A DNA stretch of 64,000 nucleotides from Bacteroides_D sp963546395 (GTDB lineage: Bacteria; Bacteroidota; Bacteroidia; Bacteroidales; CAJPTX01). Positions 1 through 9,693 of this stretch are shown here, piece after piece (the stretch's first letter is position 1; the number at the start of each line of letters is the position of its first letter). Location: positions 12,704-76,703 of the forward strand of contig CAUUMS010000009.1 of NCBI GenBank assembly GCA_963546395.1, given 5' to 3'. Both the position numbers and the translations under genes were made by a program. The notes under the pieces were generated by a model, which made no database searches, was not told where the DNA came from, and saw only the letters and a list, made by a program, of their open reading frames with translations.

Positions 1-3000
1 TTCTGCCGTACGATCCGTCGTCGTGCTCTCATTCTTAAAGACATACCGCAGCGTGGCATCCTTCGTTTGAAAGATCCCGTCTACGTACCACTCGTAGTCC
101 GCAAGCCCAGAGCTCGTGTTAGTGAACACCACGGGCGCATCTGCGCACACCGTCGTGGCTGATGGCGTAAAGTCTGCCACCACACCGGGCAACACTTCGA
201 ATGGTCGCTCGAAATCAGCCTCACAGGTGAAATTGTCTATCGTCGCCTTTGCATGCAACTTCAGCTTGTAGTGCTTAGACGCATTCGGCAGCGGATTAGT
301 CACCGTGATGTCAAACGGAACCGCATTCGGCGTGCTCGGTATCAGGATAGACGGATCCCCATCCACCGTCCATGAGTACTCCTTCCCATTCTTCGAGAGA
401 TTCTCCACATGCACCTGGGCCGGATTGCAATACTGCGGCTTATCCAGCGAGAAGTTCGCCGTCACCTTGGGGTGCACCGCCACATCTCGAGTCACCGTCT
501 TTTCACAACCGCGCTGGTCACGCATCGTCATCTTCACGTGGTACACCGTCTTCGTCGTAATGGACTCGTCCTTGTACTCGTGCGATACCACCTGCGTGTT
601 ACCCTCTACCTCCACGCTTTGCTCTCCATCACCAAACTCAAAGCGATTGTACACGCCTGATGTCGTGGCACCCGTGGGCGTAAATTTCACCTTATGCGGC
701 AAGCAGCCTTCCGGATTATCCACCGTGAAATCGGGTTGCAGACCCGGCCACACCGTCACTGGCGAGCTGTACTGATCCTGGCACACCCGTCCCGAGGGAT
801 ACGTCTGCACCGTCGTCAGCGTGACGTTGTAATTGCGCTTCAGATTGTTAGCCGCATTGTAGAACGTATACTGATGCGGTGCCTTATCGTGGCGCACCTC
901 ACCCTGCTGCACCGGCGGAGTCCCCCACTGGTAGCCGTAATCCCACTTGTAGTCCGTCGTCACGCCCGACGTAGCCGTATTGCCACGCGACAGGTTCTTG
1001 AACGTCACCGGGAAGGGGTAATTACACTGATCTGCACTCGCTGTCTCATGCGAGAAGAGCGACTTCACCTCCGGATGCACCGTAATGGGGATCTCCGTCT
1101 CTTTCTGGCAGCCATACTCATACTGCCGCGACGTAACCTTCACCCGGTACACCTTGTCCACATCGCCCGTGTTCCTGAACTTATGCGCCGCCACCGTGGG
1201 CCTGGGGTTCTCCAGGCTCTCGCCATCACCCCACTCCCACATCTCATGCACAGCCCCACCTCCCGTCGTGTTGCTCTGGAAGGTAACCTCTGCACCCGAG
1301 CATATCTCATTCCCATCGGCCGAGGTAATCACAAAGTTCGGTGTCAACGGCGGTGGCACTTTCACCTTATTCTCCACCCCAACGCCAAGCACTGAGGTCT
1401 CACACTTCGGACCACCGGCAGGCCACTGCTTCCAGCCCTTGTACGTTATCTCATACTCCAGCTCATCATTGCCACTGGCTCCGCCCGTGTTCGTCAGTAT
1501 CACCGTTCCAGGTGCACCCTGCACACCTGTACGAACCTCCACGGCTCCGTTTGCCGCAAAAGGGCCCACAGGCGTGAACGTCCACTGGTAGTCAGACAGC
1601 GACTTCGACTTGCTCTCAAACGTCACCTCAGTGGGCGAGCACGGATGGGTGAGCTGCCACTTATTATCGGGCTGCGCCTCCGGGTAAATCGTCAACGGCA
1701 CCTTATACTCAGCTTGGCAGCCGCGCTCATTCTCACCCACCAGCTTCACCTCGTACTCAATGGGCGCATCAGTCCGGTTCTCGTAGCGACGATTCACCTG
1801 CGACACGTCACCCTTAGTGGATAGCGAGCCGCCATCCCCAGACAATCCTCCCGCCAGACGCTCCAGATACCACGTCAACTTGGTGCAACCATTGTTGGCC
1901 ACTGGGGATGTCTGCTTAAATGTCACATCCACCGGAGCGCACAGCTTGTCACCAGGAATTAGCGGATCCAGCTGCGGCTTCACCCGCGGAAGCACTACAA
2001 ACGAGTACGGGGCCGCTGTCGACGAGCATGTGCCAAGCGTTGACGACAGCGTTATCGTCTTGGTTATCGGCGCATTCGTCGTATTATCGTACTCGTAGAT
2101 CCCACTGGCAGGCGGATTCTCTACCCCACCGTCCACATTCAGCGTCGGCGCATGCGCACCACCGGTCACCGTGCCATCTTTGATGCGAACCTTATACGGG
2201 GTGCACACATCCAGCGTCTGCACCTCGAGCTTCGCCTGCACCTGCGGCAACACTGAGAACGTGTATTCCTTGAATCCTTCGCACAAGTCGGCACTCCGTC
2301 CCGTCAGACGCACCACATAGGTTTGTAGCGATCCCGTCGGATTGGTGAGCTCTGCCTGCACCTTCTCACCAGCCCCCTGCACTCGGGCCATCCCCGGAGG
2401 CGGAGGCGTAGTTACTAGCGTACTCGACCACGAGTACTTCCACGTGGGATCTGTCGTTCCATTCAGCCTAAACTCCAGCTTCACTGGTCCACACTCCTGC
2501 GTAGGTGAGGATGGGTACACCGGAGGCGATGCTGGTGGATAGGTCGGCACTCCACCTTGCCACAGCGTCGGCGGAGCAGGCGGAACCGCTAGCGGGAACT
2601 TCTCGGCAATAAAGTCCACATTCACCCGTGGCAGCGTCACAAGCTGCATCTCTTGCGAACGTATACACTGATCCCCCGTCGTGGCCATGTTCCCATCCTC
2701 ATCGTAGATGGCCTTCAGCGTCACCTTATAGGTCTTCCTGACCGCAGAAGGCGGTGCCGTGAGGTTATTCAGCTGCAAGGAATACTGATCAGTCCCCCCG
2801 CTAATCTGCATGTCGTACTGCGTGGCCGGAGTCGTGGGGACAAACGCCATTCCAGAATTCTGCTCACCCACTTTCACGGCAGGTGTAGGCGGAGTGGTCA
2901 CGTCTTCCACCCACCACTCATACTTTGCGATAGTCGTCGGGGGTGGAGGCGGTGACGGCAATGAGGGCAATGGCCCCGACTCATTGCGTATCTCCACCTT

Positions 3001-5706
3001 ACGTTTCCCGTCCACATCGGGGCAACCCACAGTGGGACTAAGGCTCGTCATCAGCGCCTGCATACGTCCAGGCACCTCGATATTTTCGCTGTACACCGCA
3101 TCGCACCCCTTATCGGAACGCAGCGTGAGCTCTATTTTCCACACCGCCTTCTGGTACGTAGGATTCGGCGGGAGCTCTAGATCCGTGAGCTTAATTGTTG
3201 GAGGCGTTGCCGGAGTATATACCCCTCCCCCGAGCTGTATACCACTCCCTTGCTCCGTCAGCGTGGTAGGATCCAGCGGCACAAGGCGCCAAGCGTAGCT
3301 CTGCGTGTTCGCCACACCAATCGCCTCCACATCCACCTTCATACGGGTATCTCCGCAAGGAAACACCTTACGCGTTACAGTCAGATCTTTGCCGCTAGCA
3401 TTCTTATCCACCTTCGGGTTGGGATGCACCGTCAGATTCGACTGCGTAACCACCTCGCACTGTTCCCCCGTCTGGTACATCACGGACAGACGTAGCTCCA
3501 GCGGCTCGGTCTCCACGTGCGTATTGTTAGCGAGCGGGAATGTAATCCCCGTCCATCCTCCAGGATCCGCAGTTGGCTGAGTCCCCTTTATAGGATTCTC
3601 AAAGCTATACTCTAGCTCGCCAGCAGTCGTAATGACCGGAGGTGTAAAGCCGTGGAAGTTCGCATTAGGAGTCCGCTTAGGCCGGTACATCCACGTGTAC
3701 TTCACCTGGTTACCGGGAGTACCCTGGTTGGGAATGCGTCCCGTGCTCGTAGCCTTGATCTTCACCGGAGAGCAGGGCTTACCCTCCTCAGAGGGAGCAA
3801 TATGCTCTATTTTGAACAGAGCCTGGAGAAGAGGACGCACGTTGACCTGCGCCTCCCCGTAATTGAAACAGTTACCCGACCGATCCGTCACGATCAGACG
3901 TCCGGTGTTCGGCGACTTCTCTTCATCGCCCACGTAGCGGAAAGAGTGCACTGGCCCCGAGCTCGCCGTGCCAGGAACTGAAGAGGTGCCATGCGGCAGC
4001 ACATTCCCACCTGCCTTAGGCGGATCCGTCGACTTGGTGGGCGGATCCAAGGCTGGGCTTGGAGGCATCGGTGTCGCCCCATTGGGGACGGCGCGCTCTA
4101 CAAACTGCCATAGGTATCGGGTCCCATGGGCAAATTCATCCCCCGCAGGCTGCTCCACACGGAATTTGGCGGGGAAAGGCGAGCACTCTCCTGCAGGATT
4201 CGCAAGCTTCTTCGGACTCGCATCCGGATCATTGTACGCCTTAACCTGCGGCTTCGGCACCTTAGGATACACCACGATGTCACGATCCAGCCGCGCCACG
4301 CATCCCTCATCCGACGTGCCATTCATCGCAATCAAGGTGAATCGCCACGTGACGGGCACCCCTGTCACGCTCGGATCTTGACCTGGTGGAACTGGTAAAT
4401 GCCAAGTCCACGACACGGGCTGGTTGCTCGCAATAACAGTAGGTGTACCGCCCGGTGCAACACCTCCAACGGGAGTCACACGGTGCGCCGCATCCATCGG
4501 CGCATCATGCTCAAACTGCTTGAAGGCGTACAGGTGGAACTTCGTAACATCCGCCACCTGATCCGTCGTGAATTTAATGTTCTGCGTGCCGCACACGTTG
4601 AGCGGATCGTTGGCTATCCCCTGGGTTTGATTAGGGGCTCCATCAATAGCCCAATCCAGCTTCACGCTCGGTTTATTCTTCACATCCAACGCCACCGTCT
4701 TCACCTGAGGAGCCGCATCGCACATCCCCTTGCGCACCACCTTAATGGTGTGCACCACCCCGCAGACACCCGCCGTGAAGTGAGCCACCGAGCTATCGAG
4801 CCGTCCCTGGGGGTCTACCCCCTTGCGGCTCACGGGATCAATCCCCAGAAGAGGCGACTCCCACGAATACATAAATGCATCGGGATCGCCGGGCACGGGG
4901 GAGGCGCTAGGAGGCGGCAGCAGGTTCGATATGTTTGTCGAGCCTTGGGTCTTAGCTTCTAGATAAAACTCGTCCCCGCAGCACTTCTCCATCTTGTAGT
5001 CCGTCGTGCCACCGCCCGCAGGTAGCACAGCACCACCGCCACCTGGAAAATGGTGATACTTTATCACCCAGTTATCATTGTGGGCCGTATTCTGCGTGTA
5101 GTAGTAGAAGTTCGTGGACGGATTGGGCTTTGTAGCCTGGTAGCACACCCCCAGGTGGAAGACGCTGCTCTTGTTCACCAGGATGTACTCATCCGTCCCG
5201 ATTTGCATACCCGCAGGGGCCTCAAACGTCTTTTCGTACCAGTAGGTATTCTGAAGCGTAGGCCCTTCCTGCTTCCACCCGCTATTCAGGTTGGCCACAA
5301 TTTGCCAGCCCACATCACCCGCAGGAGGAGACACGTAGTTGCCACTCGCATCACGCTTCCGAATCTCAAATGTCCCCGCCTCAGTGGCATCGCTCAGGGC
5401 TCCCCCCCAAGCCACCACACGAATCCACATGGTGCCCGATTGCGTCTTCACCAACCTGGCTGCGCGGTTCCCATTACAGGTTGCACTGGTGGTCCCCCCA
5501 TTCCATACCGGAGGAGTTCCGGAAAAACTCCCCAATATATTTGGGTATGGGGCAACGGTCTGAGCAGCGGCATGTCCACCCCAAGCGAGCAGCGCACAAC
5601 CCAGCAGCGCAGCGAAGTACCCGCATGCGCCACGCAAGAAACGCCAGGCCCCTCTGTCGATTCCACTGTACATGTTTTTCACAGCCTTAAAATCCCTTTG
5701 TTCCAT
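1..5706 (-). CDS. giant exported PKD-repeat protein, C-terminus beyond window
   Basis: One uninterrupted minus-strand frame runs from ATG at 5706 to the left edge, 1902 codons without a stop, so the 3' end is missing. Residues about 21-48 form a signal peptide (hydrophobic run ending AAA before QT). An alternative ATG at 5673 would give a more usual leader length. The mature part is a string of beta-rich domains each with spaced cysteines; PKD-type motifs are clear near residues 1493 (EWGDGE) and 1689 (FEFGDGE), and many repeats open with an ADF/ANF/PDF-like start followed by a Cys. Such proteins in Bacteroidota are usually secreted by the type IX system and end in a gliding-motility-type C-terminal domain, which cannot be seen here. 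Likely a surface or extracellular adhesin-like protein; ligand unknown. Every + strand frame over this region is shadow. Confidence 0.85.
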   Translation of the reverse strand, partial: MEQRDFKAVKNMYSGIDRGAWRFLRGACGYFAALLGCALLAWGGHAAAQTVAPYPNILGSFSGTPPVWNGGTTSATCNGNRAARLVKTQSGTMWIRVVAWGGALSDATEAGTFEIRKRDASGNYVSPPAGDVGWQIVANLNSGWKQEGPTLQNTYWYEKTFEAPAGMQIGTDEYILVNKSSVFHLGVCYQATKPNPSTNFYYYTQNTAHNDNWVIKYHHFPGGGGAVLPAGGGTTDYKMEKCCGDEFYLEAKTQGSTNISNLLPPPSASPVPGDPDAFMYSWESPLLGIDPVSRKGVDPQGRLDSSVAHFTAGVCGVVHTIKVVRKGMCDAAPQVKTVALDVKNKPSVKLDWAIDGAPNQTQGIANDPLNVCGTQNIKFTTDQVADVTKFHLYAFKQFEHDAPMDAAHRVTPVGGVAPGGTPTVIASNQPVSWTWHLPVPPGQDPSVTGVPVTWRFTLIAMNGTSDEGCVARLDRDIVVYPKVPKPQVKAYNDPDASPKKLANPAGECSPFPAKFRVEQPAGDEFAHGTRYLWQFVERAVPNGATPMPPSPALDPPTKSTDPPKAGGNVLPHGTSSVPGTASSGPVHSFRYVGDEEKSPNTGRLIVTDRSGNCFNYGEAQVNVRPLLQALFKIEHIAPSEEGKPCSPVKIKATSTGRIPNQGTPGNQVKYTWMYRPKRTPNANFHGFTPPVITTAGELEYSFENPIKGTQPTADPGGWTGITFPLANNTHVETEPLELRLSVMYQTGEQCEVVTQSNLTVHPNPKVDKNASGKDLTVTRKVFPCGDTRMKVDVEAIGVANTQSYAWRLVPLDPTTLTEQGSGIQLGGGVYTPATPPTIKLTDLELPPNPTYQKAVWKIELTLRSDKGCDAVYSENIEVPGRMQALMTSLSPTVGCPDVDGKRKVEIRNESGPLPSLPSPPPPPTTIAKYEWWVEDVTTPPTPAVKVGEQNSGMAFVPTTPATQYDMQISGGTDQYSLQLNNLTAPPSAVRKTYKVTLKAIYDEDGNMATTGDQCIRSQEMQLVTLPRVNVDFIAEKFPLAVPPAPPTLWQGGVPTYPPASPPVYPSSPTQECGPVKLEFRLNGTTDPTWKYSWSSTLVTTPPPPGMARVQGAGEKVQAELTNPTGSLQTYVVRLTGRSADLCEGFKEYTFSVLPQVQAKLEVQTLDVCTPYKVRIKDGTVTGGAHAPTLNVDGGVENPPASGIYEYDNTTNAPITKTITLSSTLGTCSSTAAPYSFVVLPRVKPQLDPLIPGDKLCAPVDVTFKQTSPVANNGCTKLTWYLERLAGGLSGDGGSLSTKGDVSQVNRRYENRTDAPIEYEVKLVGENERGCQAEYKVPLTIYPEAQPDNKWQLTHPCSPTEVTFESKSKSLSDYQWTFTPVGPFAANGAVEVRTGVQGAPGTVILTNTGGASGNDELEYEITYKGWKQWPAGGPKCETSVLGVGVENKVKVPPPLTPNFVITSADGNEICSGAEVTFQSNTTGGGAVHEMWEWGDGESLENPRPTVAAHKFRNTGDVDKVYRVKVTSRQYEYGCQKETEIPITVHPEVKSLFSHETASADQCNYPFPVTFKNLSRGNTATSGVTTDYKWDYGYQWGTPPVQQGEVRHDKAPHQYTFYNAANNLKRNYNVTLTTVQTYPSGRVCQDQYSSPVTVWPGLQPDFTVDNPEGCLPHKVKFTPTGATTSGVYNRFEFGDGEQSVEVEGNTQVVSHEYKDESITTKTVYHVKMTMRDQRGCEKTVTRDVAVHPKVTANFSLDKPQYCNPAQVHVENLSKNGKEYSWTVDGDPSILIPSTPNAVPFDITVTNPLPNASKHYKLKLHAKATIDNFTCEADFERPFEVLPGVVADFTPSATTVCADAPVVFTNTSSGLADYEWYVDGIFQTKDATLRYVFKNESTTTDRTAE

Positions 5707-5977
5707 ACCATGACGACTGCGCGCACACTCCCGGCGCCGCACCTATAACGTACGATATTCGGATTCGGTTTCATCTAGAGCTAAAGACACACCCCGCACA
5801 GCCTGAAAACATCACCCTGCCCCATGCGGCCACATCTTCGCATTAACACCACTCGCACCGCCACAGCGCACATTCATCAAAATATACCCGTCATCAACGG
5901 AAACGGGCGCATCATGTTCCGACTGTTGAAAAGTCGAGCACGCGGGCTCGCATCAACCCCGTAGGCAAAATGAGGCG

Positions 5978-5985
5978 CAAAGCTA
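5978..5985 (-). promoter_or_regulatory. -7 box TAGCTTTG upstream of the PKD-repeat gene
   Basis: Matches the Bacteroidota TAnnTTTG -7 consensus. A TTG at 6005-6007, just before the aroC stop, sits at a suitable -33 distance. It would leave a leader of about 265 nt before ATG 5706; the rest of 5707-5977 holds no gene that I can support. Confidence 0.45.
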
Positions 5986-6011
5986 CGAAAAAATGGAGCC
6001 GCCACAAGCCA

Positions 6012-7046
6012 CTAGGGCTCCCATCCGAGAGCGGTACAATTCTGCCCCCATACTGGAGCTCCAGCATGCAACTCAGCCTGTCGGCGCAGTGCAAGATCGG
6101 CCAATACTAATGATACCATCGACTCTACCACCATCGGCACCCGCAGCGCAAAGCAGGCATCATGCCGTCCCCCCACCCGCAGCGGAAGAACGTCGCCAGC
6201 CCCCGCATGGAAAGTCATCTGAGGCTGCCCTATGCTCGCTGGGGCTCGCACGGCGAGCCGCAACACGATATCTTGCCCCGTGCTAATGCCGCCCGCAATA
6301 CCACCGTTATGGTTCGAGCTACACACTCCCCGGGCATTCACAAAGCGATCATTACTCTCGGAGCCGCGCAGCCGTGCCATGGTAAAACCGCTGCCGAACT
6401 CTAGCCCCTTCACCCCGGGGATGGAAAACAGGGCATGCGCAAGCAACGATTCCAGGGAATCGAAAAAAGGATCGCCCATCCCTGCAGGCACCCCTGTTAC
6501 ACGGCATGACAGCATGGCTCCCAGCGAATCGCCATCCTGCACTGCGCCCTGCAAGGAGTTCTCCCAATCGCTGCGCCCTCCCACCTCATCCACCAGGCAC
6601 TCCACAGACACGCCAGGCAGCATACCACGGGCCAACACCCCAGCAATCACCAGCCCCACCGTCATACGCCCCGAAGCCATACCCCCACCCCGCAAATCGG
6701 CATGGAGCCCCCACTTCCGCAATGCTGCGTAATCGGCATGCCCCGGACGCGGATGCAATCGGAAATCCGCATAATCCTCACTTCGGGTATTGGTGTTGCG
6801 CACCAGGACAGTGATAGGTAAGCCCGTTGTTCGCCCCCCATTCACCCCAGTTAGCACCTCTATCGCATCGGGCTCAACGCGCCCAGTCTCTCCCACCCGC
6901 CGCGGACGACGCCGGAGCAGCGCATCGGCAAAATCGGCCTCTTGCACTGGGATACCCGCCGGTACCCCTTCCACCATCACCACAATGCCTGTCCCATGCG
7001 ATTCGCCCCCTAGCGTCAGGCGAAATAGCTCCCCAAATCGGTACAT
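6012..7046 (-). CDS. aroC: chorismate synthase
   Basis: 344 aa, slightly shorter than the usual 350-360. It converts 5-enolpyruvylshikimate-3-phosphate to chorismate, the last step of the shikimate pathway, using reduced FMN, in the cytosol. The first family signature is at residues 13-18 (GGESHG). A second, GGGMASGRMTVGLVIAG, lies mid-protein, followed by SSNHNGGIAGGIS and the C-terminal GGRHDACFALRVPMVVESM. The last has DA where most members have DP, a mild change. The next minus gene (PKD protein) begins about 300 nt further on and has its own promoter, so aroC is probably single. I see no good TAnnTTTG box directly ahead of it. Start chosen at the first ATG, which gives the family's normal N-terminus. 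Confidence 0.96.
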   Translation of the reverse strand: MYRFGELFRLTLGGESHGTGIVVMVEGVPAGIPVQEADFADALLRRRPRRVGETGRVEPDAIEVLTGVNGGRTTGLPITVLVRNTNTRSEDYADFRLHPRPGHADYAALRKWGLHADLRGGGMASGRMTVGLVIAGVLARGMLPGVSVECLVDEVGGRSDWENSLQGAVQDGDSLGAMLSCRVTGVPAGMGDPFFDSLESLLAHALFSIPGVKGLEFGSGFTMARLRGSESNDRFVNARGVCSSNHNGGIAGGISTGQDIVLRLAVRAPASIGQPQMTFHAGAGDVLPLRVGGRHDACFALRVPMVVESMVSLVLADLALRRQAELHAGAPVWGQNCTALGWEP

Positions 7047-7218
7047 CAGCCTACCGTCTCCTCTCGTTTTAAGTCCTTAAAATGATGACTCGCAGTACAA
7101 AAATGTGCCTTGCAGTGCATTTTGTAACAAGCTGGTTCACAGCACTTTGTGTACAATTCAAAAAGCTTATATCCGGTGCACTAGGTCTCGAGCCACTTGC
7201 CATTTCGCCCGAAAGCTC

Positions 7219-7226
7219 TACCTTTG
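7219..7226 (+). promoter_or_regulatory. -7 box TACCTTTG of tRNA-Thr
   Basis: Exact TAnnTTTG match nine bases before the mature tRNA. A weak -33 (CTTGC at 7196-7200) lies 18 nt upstream. Confidence 0.7.
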
Positions 7227-7234
7227 CCCCAGTT

Positions 7235-7307
7235 GCCTCTTTAGCTCAGCTGGTAGAGCGGCTCATTCGTAATGAGCAGGTCGTGGGTTCGAGTCCCATG
7301 AGAGGCT
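7235..7307 (+). tRNA. tRNA-Thr (anticodon CGT)
   Basis: 73-nt cloverleaf: acceptor GCCTCTT pairs with GAGAGGC, D arm GCTC/GAGC, anticodon stem GCTCA/TGAGC around the loop TTCGTAA, T arm GTGGG/CCCAT around TTCGAGT, discriminator T. CCA is not encoded, as is usual in this phylum. The anticodon reads ACG threonine codons. Confidence 0.96.
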
Positions 7308-7691
7308 CGAACCCGGGCCCGAAAAACGGGATTCAAAAGTAGCGAATCCCCGGAGAATCCAACGGGTGACACCCAGGCGGCTAGGCTGCTGTGGCTTGAG
7401 GCCCGACTCTCCATCTCTTCCTTTCTCTCCCTGCTCCCCTTTTCAGCGAACGGCATTCCGGTGCAAGCTGCGGGGTGCCCTATGCGTGGCATGAGGATCC
7501 CATTTTAGCGTCCTTGCAGCCATCTGACGACACGTACATCCCGCCCGGAAAATAAGGCTGCGCATCCCCACCCCAGGCCATCCTTTAAGGTCTTCCCCCC
7601 AAGTCCATAGCCCAGATCCCCACCGTCACACTTACGGCGATGCACTCAACGATCCAGCGAGGGGACTAGAGCATCATAGGGGAGATCGCTG
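7308..7691. other. intergenic stretch without recognisable gene
   Basis: No frame here looks coding on either strand. A short GC hairpin around 7314-7340 (GAACCCG against CGGGATTC) just after the tRNA may end its transcript. Nothing else is seen before the first copy of the direct repeat. Confidence 0.5.
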
Positions 7692-7845
7692 CGGAGCTCA
7701 AACCGCATGAAGCTCCTGCACCACCTTCCACGCAGGCAGCGCAGATCGCTCTTCCGGTGACCGTTGCACTTTGGGCATGCATAACCATTGCACGGCTGGC
7801 GCGCATGGTGCAGGCATGGCACAACTGGCCCTCACGATGCATCGC
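7692..7845 (+). repeat. left copy of ~150-bp direct repeat bounding a cassette
   Basis: Runs from CGGAGCTCAAACCGCA to GATGCATCGC and matches 9694-9845 in the same orientation with roughly 90% identity by eye, differing by scattered substitutions and two small indels. The best conserved core is the last 80 bases, including GCACGGCTGGCGCGCATGG. The two copies bracket the 8.1-9.65 kb unknown gene, so the unit could have moved or been duplicated with it, or it could be lost by recombination between copies. No transposase or terminal inverted repeat is visible. Confidence 0.8.
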
Positions 7846-8327
7846 TCACAAGTGTCTCCTTCAGCCCCCCAAGATAGAATGCCGACGAGGATGGGCTGAA
7901 CGATATTGTAAAAATTATCGCCTCGAACGGATTGCACCTAATAAACGATATGGGGGCAAGTAACAGCTCGAGCAACAAAGGATAGCCCAACAGACCACCG
8001 TGGAGAAGGAATGATTGGACATCGAGCAGGAAAAAATACGGTCGCAGCGCAAGTAAAAGTCAAAATTACGCTATAGATACGATTTGTATTATCGCGCAAC
8101 ATTCGCTTTATAAGCACGTTCGACACAACGTAAAACGTGAGCGCAAAGAGAACATTGGGGAGCAACCCCTGGAAGCCGATGCCGAATGAGCAACGTTCAT
8201 CCGATCCGCCGGCCGAGTCGAATTTTTTCAGCTGCCTCAACATCGAGGTGTCGAGGCGGACACCCGCCGGGATGCTGGGTGGACTGGTCATCACCTCGGG
8301 GATAGGTAGTCACGGCCAGGGTATATC
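7846..8327. other. AT-richer lead-in of the cassette, possible remnant coding fragments
   Basis: Visibly lower in GC than its surroundings, especially 8020-8130. Fragments that read like protein but have no good start include a + frame ending at 7963 (tail LHLINDMGASNSSSNKG), and a GTG-started + frame 8137-8331 whose TGA overlaps the GTG of the next small frame by 4 nt. On minus, a 118-codon frame at 7938-8294 has two hydrophobic segments. I cannot decide which, if any, is expressed; the area looks like decayed or foreign sequence. Confidence 0.35.
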
Positions 8328-8534
8328 GTGAATCCCACGGTGCTAGCGGATAACAGGAAGGTGATACTGCTCGCAAAGCTGCTGCGAGGGCAAAGCAAGA
8401 AGGATATGTCTTCTGTGATGGTGCACATGAAGACGGAGATGTCCGACATGGTGCATCAGAGCTTGCAGCGCACGGGCAGGTTGAGCATGAGGAATGATGT
8501 GATGTATTTTTCAACCCAAACAATGAGGAGGTAG
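8328..8534 (+). CDS. possible small protein just upstream of the cassette gene
   Basis: 68 codons from GTG 8328 to TAG 8534, ending three bases before the ATG of the 344-aa gene. The composition is charged and Met/Ser-rich (for example KKDMSSVMVHMKTEMSDM) and looks amphipathic. An in-frame stop at 8307 blocks extension. Its last codons (ATG AGG AGG TAG) create the Shine-Dalgarno-like site of the next gene, so the two would be translationally coupled. No family recognised. It may be the tail of a decayed longer gene instead of a complete protein. Confidence 0.4.
   Translation: MNPTVLADNRKVILLAKLLRGQSKKDMSSVMVHMKTEMSDMVHQSLQRTGRLSMRNDVMYFSTQTMRR
8526..8532 (+). promoter_or_regulatory. strong Shine-Dalgarno AGGAGGT before the cassette gene
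   Basis: Perfect AGGAGG six bases ahead of ATG 8538. Most genes in this window have no such site, as usual in Bacteroidota, so it fixes this start and hints at a foreign (phage-like) origin. Confidence 0.6.
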
Positions 8535-8537
8535 ATT

Positions 8538-9572
8538 ATGGGAAGAGTGAAGATTGGGTACGGTGTGGAGGTGGAGCTCCTTCCGTCCGATGCCAAGATG
8601 GGGGACTCCCCCCAGTTCAAGGATTCGTTCTGGACTATGTCCCCGGAGCATATGCACGATGCCATTGGGCATATTTTCTCTTCGGGAGCAGCTGGGGTGC
8701 ATCCGCTGACGTGGATGCTCAACAAGTTCCCCAAGAAGGTCTTGCAGGATGGCTACGAGTGGAAGTGGCACGAGAATGGCAGCACCATGTGTGACCATCT
8801 TGGGTTGTGCCGCATGGTGAAGCGGGTTACGATGATCATGACGGACAAAAAGCCGGTGGCCATGCACATCAAAGGCGAATATGGCATACACAGGATCTGG
8901 GCGGATACGATTCAGCTTGAGATATTCCAGGAATTCGCAGCGATGAAGGAGTGCATGTTGTTCGGTCTCCCAGACAACCACATCATCGATACGGATGGCG
9001 AGCCAGCACGCTCAGTAGCTGGAATTTGGGAGAAGCTTAGGTATAGCAATGTTGAGCAATACAACATTCTAACACCACAAATCCTGCTGGACTTCGTAAT
9101 GGATGCGTTGGTTGGGAATCATACGCCGAATCTACACCGACACATTCTATGCTGCACGGGTGCTCATGGATTCATGGAGTTCAATCGAGCCATGTCAAGG
9201 AGGGTGGATAAGAAGAGGGAGGTGCTCATGGGCCCGTTCAGGGGTTGGCTATACGATTTGTCCACAAACGTATCCGTACTGCTGGTACATGCGCCGATTT
9301 ACGACGGTAGGTCAGCGATCGATACTGGGTCAATGCGTATGACATTCCTCGACTTGACAAAGATTGATGGTGAGCCCAATGTGCAGCTCGTGGAGCATAA
9401 GAACGGTCTGATGTTCAACTTCGTTGCTGGCACGATAGGCCCCTATGGCCCGACTCCAATGGGACAGGCAGCTCACACGGGCTCGTACTTCAACTACGTG
9501 ATGGAGGAGAACATCGGCATCCACATTAGGGATATATCGCGCTGCGGCGAGTTGATATACGCAGTGCAGTAA
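8538..9572 (+). CDS. unknown 344-aa protein, possibly phage-capsid-like
   Basis: Not recognised with certainty. No signal peptide, membrane segment or catalytic motif is seen; it is rich in Met, His and Trp and mixed alpha/beta. The C-terminal third (about residues 265-344) has RMTFLDLTKIDGEPNVQLV, then a Gly/Pro turn GTIGPYGPTPMGQAAHTGSY, then an ending around HIRDISRCGELIY. The layout, a small charged frame followed by an SD-led gene whose product ends in such a strand-rich domain, reminds me of major structural (capsid-type) proteins of Bacteroidota tailed phages; this is inference only. Codon use is less GC-biased than the neighbours. The gene sits alone between two direct repeats, with no terminase, portal or tail gene nearby, so if phage-derived it is an orphan or a domesticated remnant. 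Confidence 0.6.
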   Translation: MGRVKIGYGVEVELLPSDAKMGDSPQFKDSFWTMSPEHMHDAIGHIFSSGAAGVHPLTWMLNKFPKKVLQDGYEWKWHENGSTMCDHLGLCRMVKRVTMIMTDKKPVAMHIKGEYGIHRIWADTIQLEIFQEFAAMKECMLFGLPDNHIIDTDGEPARSVAGIWEKLRYSNVEQYNILTPQILLDFVMDALVGNHTPNLHRHILCCTGAHGFMEFNRAMSRRVDKKREVLMGPFRGWLYDLSTNVSVLLVHAPIYDGRSAIDTGSMRMTFLDLTKIDGEPNVQLVEHKNGLMFNFVAGTIGPYGPTPMGQAAHTGSYFNYVMEENIGIHIRDISRCGELIYAVQ

Positions 9573-9623
9573 TCGGTAGCAATGGCGACAGCTGAAGTAC
9601 AGCCGACGTAGCAGGATGAGACA

Positions 9624-9650
9624 GGACGTTCGGGCATCGCTCGAACGTCC
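9624..9650 (+). terminator. hairpin downstream of the cassette gene
   Basis: Perfect 9-bp stem GGACGTTCG/CGAACGTCC with a 9-nt loop, 50 nt after the stop of the 344-aa gene. No T-run follows, so termination strength is uncertain. Confidence 0.5.
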
Positions 9651-9693
9651 CGTGTACACCCAGTAGTAAACTAACAAACAGGCCGCTACGAAA

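Noticed and set aside
305..5748. Many + strand open frames across the first 5.7 kb
   Set aside because: They are the shadow of the continuous minus-strand PKD-repeat gene, which alone has a signal peptide and repeats.
7938..8294. 118-codon minus frame with hydrophobic segments inside the cassette
   Set aside because: No family, no promoter, and it opposes the direction of the only convincing gene; kept only as a note on the region.
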